The notes beneath the pieces were generated by a model. It did no database searches, was not told where the DNA came from, and was given only the letters and a program-made list of their open reading frames with translations. A stretch of DNA of 64,000 nucleotides from Halovivax ruber XH-70. GTDB taxonomy: Archaea > Halobacteriota > Halobacteria > Halobacteriales > Natrialbaceae. Both the position numbers and the translations under genes were made by a program. The DNA is taken from NCBI RefSeq assembly GCF_000328525.1, contig NC_019964.1, positions 1,860,001 through 1,924,000 on the forward strand. Reading direction: 5' to 3'. Shown one piece after another: positions 16,224 to 24,815 of this stretch (position 1 is its first letter; each line of letters opens with the position of its first letter).

Positions 16224-17447
16224 ATGCTCGAACAACGAATGCACGACGAAGAACCCGCCGGGACGGACCTGCTCACACCGCAGGCCCGGTCGACACTCGA
16301 GAGTTCCGGATACGGGAGCTGGCGCGAGATCGCCAAGGCCGATGCGGTCTCGCTCGCGTTTGGCTTTCCGTTCCCAGAATCGTTTCCGACCGACGAGCTG
16401 GCCCACTCCGTCGAAGTGGTCTTCGACGCCGAAGGCCCACAGGCACTCCAGTACGGCGGTGGCGAGTACGCGACGCGATTGGAATCGTTCGTTCGCGAAC
16501 GCGAAGCGGCGCGCGGGATCGACCCCGTGGAGACGAGCGTCCTCCTGACCAACGGCGCCACCCACGCTATCGACAGCATCTGCCGGGCGTTCCTCGAACC
16601 GGGTGACGTCGTCGCCGTCGAACGCCCCACGTTCATGGGGTCGATCAGCGTCTTCGAAAACTTCGGCGTCGAGATCGACGGGCTCGCCGTCGACGATGAG
16701 GGGATCGACGTCGACGCCCTCGCGGATCGACTGGAAACCAGACGGGCGGCGGGCGAGCCCACACCCACACTCCTCTACACGATTTCCGACTTCCAGAACC
16801 CGACCGGCGCGACGCTCTCACTCGATCGCCGGAAGCGCCTGCTCGCCCTCGCCGACGAGTACGACTTCGTCATCGTCGAGGACGGCGCGTACACCGACCT
16901 CAGATTCGACGGCGAGTCGGTCCCGCCGCTGGCCGCACTCGACGACTCGGGGCGGGTGATCCGCGTCGGCTCGTTCGCGAAGACGATCGCCCCGGGCGTC
17001 CGCCTCGGCTGGCTCGTCGCCCCCGAGCCGATCCGCGACGCGATCGACGCCCTCGCCGCCGGCGGGACGAACACCTTCACCCGGAGCGTCGTCGGCCACT
17101 ACTGCGACGCCGGCCACTTCGACGACTTGCTCCCCGCGCTGCGCGAAGCGTACGCCACGCGTCGCGACCGATTGCTCGACGCGCTCGAACGCCACCTACC
17201 GCCCGAAGCCACCTGGACCGAACCCGACGGCGGCTTCTTCGTCTGGATCGAACTCGCCGACACCGTCGACACCGACGAGTTGCTCGACGACGCGATCGAC
17301 GCCGGCGTGACCTACCTCCCGGGATCGATGTTCTACCCCGACGACGGCGGGACGAACGCCCTCCGACTCTCCTTTTCCTACGCCGATCCGGACGACTTCG
17401 ACGGGGCCATCGCCTCGCTCGCGGACGTCGCGGCAGATCAGTCGTAG
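16224..17447 (+). CDS. PLP-dependent aminotransferase, class I (LysN/MocR-like)
   Basis: The 407-residue protein is a fold-type I aminotransferase. Visible are the cofactor-binding Asn in SDFQNPTGATLS (about 188-199), Asp220 and Tyr223 in VEDGAYTDL, the Schiff-base Lys253 in GSFAKTIAPGVRLGW and the substrate Arg in ALRLSFSYADP. The closest type is the 2-aminoadipate/aromatic aminotransferase branch. It lacks the GntR DNA-binding domain of MocR proteins. ATG 16239 is an alternative start. The amino donor and acceptor cannot be told from the sequence. Confidence 0.9.
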   Translation: MLEQRMHDEEPAGTDLLTPQARSTLESSGYGSWREIAKADAVSLAFGFPFPESFPTDELAHSVEVVFDAEGPQALQYGGGEYATRLESFVREREAARGIDPVETSVLLTNGATHAIDSICRAFLEPGDVVAVERPTFMGSISVFENFGVEIDGLAVDDEGIDVDALADRLETRRAAGEPTPTLLYTISDFQNPTGATLSLDRRKRLLALADEYDFVIVEDGAYTDLRFDGESVPPLAALDDSGRVIRVGSFAKTIAPGVRLGWLVAPEPIRDAIDALAAGGTNTFTRSVVGHYCDAGHFDDLLPALREAYATRRDRLLDALERHLPPEATWTEPDGGFFVWIELADTVDTDELLDDAIDAGVTYLPGSMFYPDDGGTNALRLSFSYADPDDFDGAIASLADVAADQS

Positions 17448-17855
17448 CGCGTGTCGAGGTTGTGGGATCAGGGGACGAAATGGGTTCACGTGGGATGACT
17501 GTGCGAAGCTACTCTCAGAGAAGGGCGGTTGCACTACTAGATCGGCTGGGGAGCGCTTCGATACGTCGATAGAGACGGATCCGACGGGTGTATCGACGAG
17601 GAGCGACCACGAACCTCGAAAGAGTAGACGGACGCACACTGTTGACTCATTGCGGAGATGTTGGCCGACGACACGTGGCCGAATCGAGTCTCAAGTTCCA
17701 CAATAAGATTGCCTACGTCGTCTCGGTTGTTAGCCAGTGGGCGCGTTTGAGCGATTACTCGGAAACCGCCATCATCGTCATATATACACTCGTACATCCA
17801 GAGAGTGCGTAGAAAATCCAATAATATATTGCACAGAAAACACAAAGCATAATTC
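17448..17855. other. 408-bp gap at the start of the AT-rich region
   Basis: No convincing gene is seen. An open frame at 17588-17812 (plus) and one on the minus strand have no recognisable motifs and I leave them out. The base composition shifts from GC-rich to AT-rich across the gap; the last 60 bases hold a promoter-like AT-rich stretch (taatatattg, about 17820) for the next gene. Confidence 0.4.
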
Positions 17856-18398
17856 ATGACCTCCAGACATTGGGTTCGGCAGCTCACATATTCAACTCTC
17901 CCACTTGGCGGACTGATGCTCCTACTCGCTGTACTAGTGGGCGATCCTGTCGATATCGGCGTCAGCGCTCTCATAGTGATTTTAGCCGTGACGCTCTCGC
18001 TATACGTTCGTCACCTTCCGGCTGAGAGGATTGGGAATATGGAACCGACAATCGGTTTTGCAGCGATCCGGATCTTCACCATGGGAGGTCTCTTTGTGCT
18101 CGTCGCGTTCGTCGTTAGCGGATTTAGCGCGGCCGAATTCGCGGACCTCGCTCGGCGTCCATCAGCTGTCGTCGCAGCCGGCGAGATCGCTGTCGGCGCG
18201 TTCGTTGGTATCACGTTTCCGTACTCGATCGATAAAGTGGCTCATCCCAGGGCTGTGCACACCGTCGAAAACGTGCTCGTCGTCTGCCTCTTTGCGGGGT
18301 TGTTCGTCACTCACCAGGGATCTGGACTCCTGTTCGGCGGAGCATATCTCGTCGCACGTAGCACCGTAATGTCCTACAAAATATTAATGAAAGTATAG
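17856..18398 (+). CDS. Membrane protein of unknown function
   Basis: The 180-residue protein has about six hydrophobic segments (for example GLMLLLAVLVGDPVDIGVSA, ALIVILAVTLSLYV, FTMGGLFVLVAFVVSGF, NVLVVCLFAGLFVTHQGSG). I do not recognise the family. It lies at the start of the AT-rich stretch, with codon use intermediate between the chromosome and the following orphan gene. It is followed 83 bp later by the orphan secreted protein on the same strand; no shared role can be shown. Confidence 0.65.
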   Translation: MTSRHWVRQLTYSTLPLGGLMLLLAVLVGDPVDIGVSALIVILAVTLSLYVRHLPAERIGNMEPTIGFAAIRIFTMGGLFVLVAFVVSGFSAAEFADLARRPSAVVAAGEIAVGAFVGITFPYSIDKVAHPRAVHTVENVLVVCLFAGLFVTHQGSGLLFGGAYLVARSTVMSYKILMKV

Positions 18399-18481
18399 CC
18401 CCATATATATGGAAATATAGTTGTATCATACCCACCAACCAACCATAAGAACTATAAAGACAGAGAGTAATTTTTTTTCAT

Positions 18482-19483
18482 ATGGGAGTTAATAAACGAG
18501 ATCTCCTAAAAGGCATTGGGGAAGGAACAGCTGCAATAAGTTCAATTCCAATCATATCAGCAAAATCTTATAAATCGGACGAGCAACTTGAGAAGTTAGC
18601 AGTCAGTCAAGCCAGAAACAAAACCAATAACTTGCTCGCATTTAATGCTTTAGAGGATAGAACACTTTGTCTATTTCTTGCAACAGGAACCTCTAGTGCA
18701 GATGATTCTGGTGAAAAGATCATCCAGTTAACTGAACCAAGTGACGGTTCAATTTGGGATATTCACTGGGAAAACCCCTCAACACTCAGCATTTGGAAAA
18801 ATGGAAGAATTATTCACCTCACGGTTACGCCTGACGGAAAAGTGCAAAATGAAAAATACATAAAAGATCAGGTAGCTCCATCTGAGATAACAACTACTCC
18901 AAGCCATAGAGATGGACCATCTACGGACATGATAAAGAAACCCCCAACCAGTGGCGGGGACGGATATCCAGATTGGTTTTACGATCCGGAATATGAATCT
19001 GACCCCCTCCAAAAGTGTGAATCTCCCACCAATCTCGGTTTTGATATGGTAGAATTATGTATTGAATCAAATAGTATAAGTCCAAAAGTATACACCAAGT
19101 CATGTACTGGGGTGGAACAACCACTTGTTGGTTTTAGTATGATATATGTATCAATTACGACGCCCACTGGTGGAGGCTCAGCTAGCCTTGATATTTGGAC
19201 AGGCATGGATCCTGATACAGGATGTATCTATATTGGATCGGAATCTGGCGACTTTTGCGTTTCAGATTGCTTCCCGCTTGACCCACTCCCAACTATTGCA
19301 GATTTAGAAGAAGCGTTCTCAGATGACATTATAAATATGCTCGAATTTTCCGAAGATGAACTTAAAGACATTGCCGATATACCATGGGGACAGCACGGGC
19401 AAAAGGTAGTTGAAATTGGAGGCGCCGTTCTGATTGCTATTCTTTTAGCAGTACTTGGAGCGCTATCCCCAATCGCATCATAA
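18482..19483 (+). CDS. Orphan secreted/anchored Cys-rich protein, AT-rich gene
   Basis: The 333-residue product begins MGVNKRDLLKGIGEGTAAIS, a Tat-like signal with a Lys-Arg pair rather than RR. Residues about 35-140 contain short beta-rich segments (LLAFNALEDRTLCLFLATG, IWDIHWENPSTLSIWKNG). The middle (about 150-280) contains six of its seven Cys, then an acidic helix region and a hydrophobic Gly/Ala-rich C-terminal segment (GGAVLIAILLAVLGALSPIA) that could be a membrane anchor. Codons are strikingly AT-rich compared with flanking core genes, suggesting transfer. A run of eight T lies just before the ATG. No family recognised; the layout is also compatible with a secreted peptide precursor (speculative). 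Confidence 0.7.
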   Translation: MGVNKRDLLKGIGEGTAAISSIPIISAKSYKSDEQLEKLAVSQARNKTNNLLAFNALEDRTLCLFLATGTSSADDSGEKIIQLTEPSDGSIWDIHWENPSTLSIWKNGRIIHLTVTPDGKVQNEKYIKDQVAPSEITTTPSHRDGPSTDMIKKPPTSGGDGYPDWFYDPEYESDPLQKCESPTNLGFDMVELCIESNSISPKVYTKSCTGVEQPLVGFSMIYVSITTPTGGGSASLDIWTGMDPDTGCIYIGSESGDFCVSDCFPLDPLPTIADLEEAFSDDIINMLEFSEDELKDIADIPWGQHGQKVVEIGGAVLIAILLAVLGALSPIAS

Positions 19484-19786
19484 CGCCACACACGCAGACA
19501 TATATGAGCCTTAGTGATTATCACTAAATCCTTATAATACTAGCCATTATTACCAAGCCTTCACAAAATTATATAAAATACAATCTATAGAAATTAATTA
19601 TCGAGACGTTAATCGTAACATTAAAAAGTGACCGCAAAACAAACTCAGAGAGCCATAATAATTTGCGGGGCATAAACTGTTTCCCATATTATGTCCCCAC
19701 ATACCTTGACTGATTGGTGAAATCATGGAATATCCCTCCATATTTTTATCAAAATATATTTATTAATCAAACACGCAAACACACTC
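19484..19786. other. AT-rich gap with a perfect palindrome
   Basis: This 303-bp AT-rich region has no gene that I can support. It contains the palindrome TTAGTGATTATCACTAA (19511-19527) shortly after the orphan gene and, at its end, a strong TATA-like stretch (aaaatatatttattaat, about 19750-19766) that fits as promoter of the small membrane protein at 19787. Confidence 0.6.
19511..19527. promoter_or_regulatory. 17-bp palindrome, operator or terminator candidate
   Basis: TTAGTGAT and ATCACTAA are perfect 8-bp arms around one central T. It lies 28 bp after the stop of the orphan gene and is not followed by a T-run, so it is more like a protein-binding site than an archaeal poly-T terminator. 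The binding protein is unknown. Confidence 0.4.
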
Positions 19787-20035
19787 ATGACAGAAACGGC
19801 GCAGCGTCTGAAATACTGGTTCGGGCAGTTTGCAACGCTATTCGTGTTGGGATTTACGCTCATGTTCATCCCCACCGGCTTCGATCTGTGGCAGTCAGAG
19901 CCGGCATTCGTCGATTACGATCCCTCGTCAACCATGTACGACGTCTCGTTCGTCACGGCCATCCTCATCGGACTCATTGTCGGCCTCTACGTGACGCGGA
20001 ACATTTACCGCTGGTCAAAGACGCAACGAGCGTAA
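19787..20035 (+). CDS. Small two-span membrane protein
   Basis: The 82-residue protein has two hydrophobic segments (FATLFVLGFTLMFIPTGF, about 15-32, and FVTAILIGLIVGLYVT, about 55-70) and a basic end (RNIYRWSKTQRA). The promoter is an AT-rich box about 25-30 nt before the ATG at 19787, which suits a leaderless transcript. I do not recognise the family. Its closeness to the orphan secreted protein may be chance. Confidence 0.65.
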   Translation: MTETAQRLKYWFGQFATLFVLGFTLMFIPTGFDLWQSEPAFVDYDPSSTMYDVSFVTAILIGLIVGLYVTRNIYRWSKTQRA

Positions 20036-20423
20036 CCAAGCGGCCGTGGGCAGACCGTCCAGACCGATTTGCAACTCACCGCGATGGGGGGAAACGGGAC
20101 CATCAGCCTCGTATTCGATTGGAAGCCGACGTTAGCGGTGAAGCGTCTCCAGAATGAGAGCAGCCCGTAGAACTCGTCCGTTCGTAGTCCAAACTGCTGG
20201 TGCAGCAATCCCGGGTAAAAGGACCGATAGTAGCTTTCGCAGAGCCCGCGGAATCGAGGTGATCGAGTTCGTCGAACAAGAATAAGTCGTCAGAGGTCAA
20301 TCGTAACACGACTCGCATTCGCCGCCGGAGTCGTCGGGACGACGGGCAACCAGCTACCGAGAGACGCAGATTCGATGCGCGACGGCGAGGGGAGTTATCA
20401 ATCTGACCCGTCTAACTGACACT
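20036..20423. other. 388-bp gap without a supported gene
   Basis: Short frames on the minus strand (about 20005-20318) have weak protein-like character (for example LRLTSDDLFLFDELDHLDSA) and overlap each other in different frames; they could be relics of a decayed gene, but I find no motif to name one. The final 40 bases hold the promoter of the acetyltransferase gene. Confidence 0.35.
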
Positions 20424-20924
20424 ATGGAGTTCGTCGTGCGTGAGGCGGTCGATGACGATGCGCCGAACATTCGGGACGTTCACCGCGCATCGATCGAAGG
20501 GTTGGCTGCGCAGGCGTATACCGACGCACAGATAGCGGCGTGGGCACACGACCGTGATCCGGAACAGTACCCGATCGACGCAGCGGAAACCTACTTTCTC
20601 GTCGCCGAACGCGAAGCCCAGGTCGTCGGCTTCGGCTGGATGAAACCCGATGCGGACGACTACTTTCAGACAGCAATCAACGGGGAGATCACGGCGATCT
20701 ACGTCCACCCGACCGTGGCTCGTCACGGCGTCGGATCGCGCATTTACGACGAACTGGAAGCGCAGGCTGTGAGAGATGGAGTCGCTTCGCTCGGGTTGTG
20801 GGCATCACGTAACGCTGTCCCCTTCTACGAGGCGCAGGGATACACCCGGTTGACGGACCACGTCCACGAGTATCGCGGTGAGACGCTCACGCTCGTCGAA
20901 ATGGAGAAACGACCACTGCGGTGA
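20424..20924 (+). CDS. GNAT-family N-acetyltransferase
   Basis: The 166-residue protein has the GNAT fold: REAVDDDAPNIRDVHRASI (beta1-alpha1), GFGWMKPDADDYF, then the acetyl-CoA pyrophosphate loop ITAIYVHPTVARHGVGSRIY with the Arg/Gln-x-x-Gly-x-Gly/Ala pattern kept as RHGVGS, and the ending VPFYEAQGYTRL. It acetylates an amino group on a small molecule or protein; acceptor unknown. It is a single gene of normal haloarchaeal composition within the mixed region. Confidence 0.9.
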   Translation: MEFVVREAVDDDAPNIRDVHRASIEGLAAQAYTDAQIAAWAHDRDPEQYPIDAAETYFLVAEREAQVVGFGWMKPDADDYFQTAINGEITAIYVHPTVARHGVGSRIYDELEAQAVRDGVASLGLWASRNAVPFYEAQGYTRLTDHVHEYRGETLTLVEMEKRPLR

Positions 20925-21074
20925 CTCCGCAGACGACGGTTCCGAATTGCTCGGTGAAGCTTCGATCCGAGTCGGTCTCGAGGACTCACCTGTGAATGGC
21001 GTTCGACGCCATAGCGTCGAGTCCTTTCACACAGAGGGGATGCCATTTTTCGTCCGTCCGTGGTGCGACCGGTG

Positions 21075-21629
21075 ATGAGCGACGCAGCCACACCGCTGGA
21101 CGGCCGGACGGTCGGCATCTTCCTCGCACCCGCGGGTTCGGAGGAGATCGAGTTCGTCGAGCCCAGAGACGCCATCACCGACGCCGGTGCGACGGTCGAC
21201 GTCCTGGGGATCAAGTCGGGCGAGGGCCAGACCGTAAACAAGGACCTGGAAGAGAGCGAGTCCTACGCGATCGATACCACGTTCGACGACGCCGACCCCG
21301 ACGACTACGACGGACTGGTGGTCCCCGGCGGCACCGTCGGAGTGGACAAACTCCGGGCGGACGAGGGTGCGGTCGGGTTCCTCCGCGAACACGTCGAGGG
21401 CGGCAAGCCTGCAGGCGTGATCTGCCACGGCCCGTGGGTGCTCGTCGAGGCCGGCGTCGTCGACGGGCGGCGACTCACCTCCTACCCCAGCCTGCAGACG
21501 GACGTCCGCAACGCCGGTGGCGAATGGGTCGACGAGGCGGTCGTCGTGGACGACGGGCTCGTGACCAGCCGCGGGCCGGACGACATCGAGGCCTTCTGCG
21601 AGACGATCGTCGAGGAGTTCGGCGAGTGA
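21075..21629 (+). CDS. DJ-1/PfpI-family protein
   Basis: The 184-residue protein has the class I glutaminase-like fold of DJ-1/PfpI: GIFLAPAGSEEIEFVEPRDA, YDGLVVPGGTVGVDKLRAD and the nucleophile elbow GVICHGPWVLVEAG with Cys117 and His118, and the end EAFCETIVEEF. The acidic partner residue is probably Glu23 or Glu24. Such proteins act as protease, glyoxalase/deglycase or general stress proteins; which one applies cannot be seen. ATG 21075 is preferred to GTG 21060. Confidence 0.9.
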   Translation: MSDAATPLDGRTVGIFLAPAGSEEIEFVEPRDAITDAGATVDVLGIKSGEGQTVNKDLEESESYAIDTTFDDADPDDYDGLVVPGGTVGVDKLRADEGAVGFLREHVEGGKPAGVICHGPWVLVEAGVVDGRRLTSYPSLQTDVRNAGGEWVDEAVVVDDGLVTSRGPDDIEAFCETIVEEFGE

Positions 21630-21680
21630 GCGGCCAAAATGCAGATCGCGAGTGAACGGATCAGTGGTCAAGTGGCGTCG

Positions 21681-21935
21681 TCACTCGTCCCCCGACCCGA
21701 CACCCCGTCGCGGTCGCGTTTTCATCCAGTCCGAGAACTCGGAGAGGTTTATCGCGGCCGCACAGTCCGGACAGCAGTACCGCATCGAGGGTCGATACTC
21801 ACGAGCCAGCGCGTCCGGCGGCTCAATGTCGACCCGGAACAACTGTGATGGTGCCACGTCCCGATCACACCGGTAGCACTCCCGATCGCGAGCGCCGTCG
21901 CCGGTCCCGTCGCACGCTCGCTCAACGGATTTCAT
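21681..21935 (-). CDS. Small zinc-finger protein
   Basis: This 84-residue protein contains two Cys pairs, CYRCDRD and CCPDCAAAI, about 30 residues apart, which should bind one zinc ion. It starts MKSVERACDG at 21935; a longer frame exists but begins with a basic, poorly protein-like stretch. Small proteins with paired CxxC motifs are plentiful in haloarchaea. Function unknown. It is convergent with the DJ-1 gene. Confidence 0.65.
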   Translation of the reverse strand: MKSVERACDGTGDGARDRECYRCDRDVAPSQLFRVDIEPPDALAREYRPSMRYCCPDCAAAINLSEFSDWMKTRPRRGVGSGDE

Positions 21936-22400
21936 CCGAGCACCTCCCGGTCCAGCAGTTCGAACCGATCGAAGGGACTCGGCCCCCCATCCCAAGAAGC
22001 TGAAGTGAACGACGGATAGCGATACGACTCTCTAGGCAACGGGCGTGCGAGACCTTTTTGTCTCGATGGTGTCTTTCGGAACATGGCTGACAAAATCCCG
22101 GCTTGGGGATTTGGAAGCCACGTCTCGGGTGTTACAGCACCCGGGGCACTTTCGTACCCTTCGGACGGGATTCCGTCTGGATAGTTGACGTGAAAGATAA
22201 TATAGTTACTGGTTAGATAGCGGAATTAATGGGCAGATCACGAGTGCATCAGTCGCACTCCATCTAGTGCAATTCGCGATGGGACACAACGGTGGGCCGA
22301 TATGAAGAAGCCATCTAGTGATGAGGCAGCGAACAATGCTAGCCCCAAGGCCACGCTAGGTTCAGGCGACGGCCCACTAACCGCCATATAGAATTGGGTA
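21936..22400. other. 465-bp gap with two possible micro-ORFs
   Basis: Two short frames may be real: 22083-22184 (33 codons plus stop, MADKIPAWGFGSHVSGVTAP...) preceded by a T-rich box, and 22302-22391 (29 codons plus stop, MKKPSSDEAANNASPKATLG...), ending 9 bp before the next gene. Neither resembles a known protein. The first might be the remaining N-terminus of a lost gene. The motif CCATCTAGTG occurs twice (22260-22269 and 22311-22320). Confidence 0.3.
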
Positions 22401-22799
22401 ATGATCGTACCGTTCTCTCAAATAGTGGCCGTAGCGAACGAGGGGCATCTACTTATTCGTATAACACAAGTACTTGATATGGACGAATGGGTGTTGCGTG
22501 GCTTTCTTTCGGTTTTCGCGGTACAACTGCTGGGTGCGGTTCTCGTCTATTTTGATGCGCACAGGCAAAATGTGAAACAACCAGTGGTTTACATGTCGTT
22601 TGTGTTAACACCCATCATCGGCCTGATAATTGGGTTTGGATACCTGTTTGGACGAAAATCGCTCCCTCGATGGCCTGAAAATGAAACGCCTGCCCAGTCG
22701 GAAAACCGAACGCAGATGAAGACAGAGATTGCCTATTTTTTAGGAATACTGGTCCTGTTCGCTAGTATTGGAATTGTACGGACTGTATACCTCTCATAG
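22401..22799 (+). CDS. Small membrane protein
   Basis: The 132-residue protein has three predicted spans (LRGFLSVFAVQLLGAVLVYF, about 33-52; MSFVLTPIIGLIIGFGYLFG, about 66-85; IAYFLGILVLFASIGIVRTV, about 110-129) with a hydrophilic loop (RKSLPRWPENETPAQSENRT). No family recognised. MDEW at 22479 is an alternative start that would trim 26 residues. The gene is AT-richer than core genes and lies just left of the imperfect direct repeat. Confidence 0.6.
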   Translation: MIVPFSQIVAVANEGHLLIRITQVLDMDEWVLRGFLSVFAVQLLGAVLVYFDAHRQNVKQPVVYMSFVLTPIIGLIIGFGYLFGRKSLPRWPENETPAQSENRTQMKTEIAYFLGILVLFASIGIVRTVYLS

Positions 22800-22888
22800 A
22801 AGGTCTGAGCGATATGTGTGTTTCCTGTACAGACCGTTCGACTGTCCGAGTTGATTGCTCCGCAGTCCATGTCACATTCGAACATAGA

Positions 22889-22972
22889 AGAGATAGATTG
22901 AACTGAAGGAGAAAAGTACGGGACCGGTCCAAATCGCTACGAGACCCTTCTAAGTCAGTGATGAACTTGCTT
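22889..22972. repeat. Left copy of an imperfect ~83-bp direct repeat
   Basis: By eye, roughly three quarters of positions match 27301-27382, with small indels. Shared blocks include AGAGATAGA, TGAACTGAAGGA, GCTACGAG and TGATGAACTTG. The right copy contains the stop codon and last codons of the conserved gene at 27362-27943; this left copy is a remnant of that gene end (reads SKFITD on minus, stop lost). It brackets about 4.4 kb of accessory genes. Confidence 0.75.
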
Positions 22973-23084
22973 CCAGATGGCAGGGAATACCAATTGTATA
23001 CCAGCGGTGCCTCTCTTAAATTCCTCAACTTGTGACAAGCGTCTGCGGTGTGCGTTTTATGGCACATTGGATGGTCGATTTCAT

Positions 23085-24280
23085 ATGGGTCACGATAACA
23101 CACCTGAGGACGAGTCCGAAAGATTAGATACTGCCAATAAGGGCACCAATCGACGACAGTATCTAACTGCAATCGCAATTATTGGATCAAGTAGATTAGT
23201 ACCTAGCGTCGTTGCCGGTGGACAAAATGCAGATGGTGAGCTCTTTCGCGAAACGGTCAATGACGGAGGCGGTACAGCTGCTGTTTCAGACTCAGGAGAG
23301 GTTGTCGCCTTCGGCGTGTATGGAGGAACAATTCGAGCCTATATTGCAGATAATGAGTACGAACCGACTGAATTTGCATTGCCTGAAATCTCCCCAGGTT
23401 TCACCGTATCGCACGTTGTGGTGGACGAAGTATCGAATCGACTCGTTGCCGCAGCAATGGACGACGACACGTTCGGTGGCGGCAACCTGAACGATGCAAG
23501 CGGATCGCCTGGGACAGCTGCTGAGTGGGATTCGAACTGCCGGGATTATGGGATATTGGCACCTCAAACGATCTTTCTACTGTCGCTGCCGTCTCCTACC
23601 CAATTGAAGGACCAGGCAGAGTAGGCGTTATTCAAAATGGAGAGCCTGCATGGGAGCAACCGTTAGAGAACGCCGCAGCCTGGTCGGTCGATGTTTCAGA
23701 GGATGGCCAGTACATTGTGGTGGGCTGCATACACGTTGATGACGGGTTAGAGAGAACTGGCCAACCAGGGGTGCGAGTCTTCTCGGCTGCTGGTGAACTG
23801 CTCTGGAGTCACGAAACCGAGGAAGACGTACTGAGTACAGGTGTCAACGAAGACTCGGATGTGGTCGTAGCTAGCACAGACGATTTATCCACGTTTGCCT
23901 TCGATCTAGAAGGCAATTCACGGTGGGAACACAACGACACACCAACGATGGAACAGTTATCTGACGATGGGTCAACTATCATCGCCAGCCCACCAGTAAC
24001 CACGCTCGGTTCGGGTGACGGAGCAACAATCTGGGAGAGCAATATAGGGAATGCTGCTGGACTCGGCGATCCCTTTTCCAGTTCTGCTGATGGCAGTCGA
24101 GTAGCCATTTCGACGATCGATTTTGAACTAGTAGTACTCGAAGAAGGTGACTCAATTTGGGAGCAACAAAACGAAGCAGGCCCGTACTATTCGGCACTCT
24201 CCGAAGATGGATCGACGCTGGCAGCAATGGAGATAGATAATGACGCTCAATCAGCCGATCTCGTTGGGTATCGGATTTGA
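23085..24280 (+). pseudogene. Secreted beta-propeller-like protein, broken by a frameshift
   Basis: The first part (23085 on) has a Tat-like signal (TNRRQYLTAIAIIGSS) and short repeats of the beta-propeller kind (AAVSDSGEVVAFGVYGGTIR). The frame closes at 23624, while the continuing repeats (YIVVGCIHVD, VVVASTDDLSTFAFDLEGNS, GSTIIASPPVTTLGSGDGATIW) lie in another frame from 23525 to 24280. Adding one G to the GGG at about 23526-23528 would join them smoothly (AEW then GFELPGLWDIG), so a single-base loss in the G-run or a sequencing error is likely. The joined product would be about 399 residues, perhaps a PQQ/WD40-type secreted sensor or binding protein. Confidence 0.75.
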
Positions 24281-24565
24281 ATCGAGGATTTAGATAAATA
24301 CCTTCTAAGAAGAGCCTCTGTTAAACCCATATTGATTCGACACCTTCTCCGATGAAACAGCCGCTAGATAGAACTGCGTATTAATCGCTGAAATTGCACC
24401 GACAAAGATATTTGAAGGACGGTTTGAGAATCAACCTCACTTGCTGAGCGTTTTGTTGATGCTCCCCACGATTCGATATGGTTGACTTATTCGATACGAA
24501 TGTCGCTGTTCTGGTCGCAGCACAATAATCATTGGACCCATATATTGATTACTGTATCTAAATCA

Positions 24566-24760
24566 TTAGATTATAGACCCGAGAAACCACGCTGCAGTAC
24601 CGAGAATTGTGAGTAAAACGTAGGCTTCAGCCTCAATAGAGACAATAAGGAATCCTGCTGCTAACATATAGTTGTAGAGGCCAATCACTTGTATAGTCTT
24701 ACCCAGCGAGATCTCCCTCGCTCTCTCGATAAAATTGGTGTCGTTTGGGCGTGTGCTCAT
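24566..24760 (-). CDS. Small two-span membrane protein
   Basis: The 64-residue protein starts MSTRPNDTNFIERAREISLG and has two hydrophobic segments (YNYMLAAGFLIVSIEA, about 29-44, and AYVLLTILGTAAWFLGSI, about 46-63). It is AT-rich, divergent from the hypothetical gene at 24816 with only 55 bp between them. No family recognised; the protein-like composition and start codon with an AT-rich upstream are the only support. Confidence 0.5.
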   Translation of the reverse strand: MSTRPNDTNFIERAREISLGKTIQVIGLYNYMLAAGFLIVSIEAEAYVLLTILGTAAWFLGSII

Positions 24761-24815
24761 ATCGGATCATCACTAGCGAAGAACTTAACTGAAATTGAGT
24801 AGAATCTAAACTAGA

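Noticed and set aside
17537-17974. Open frames on both strands between the aminotransferase and the membrane gene
   Set aside because: No motif, no promoter fitting the starts, and the minus frame overlaps the following gene.
20005-20318. Overlapping minus-strand frames with some protein-like sequence
   Set aside because: Two frames overlap each other and neither shows a recognisable domain; at most gene relics.
23526-23545. GGATTCGAACTGCCGG looks like a reverse-strand tRNA T-loop
   Set aside because: The stems cannot pair and no cloverleaf can be drawn; the bases belong to the broken secreted-protein gene.
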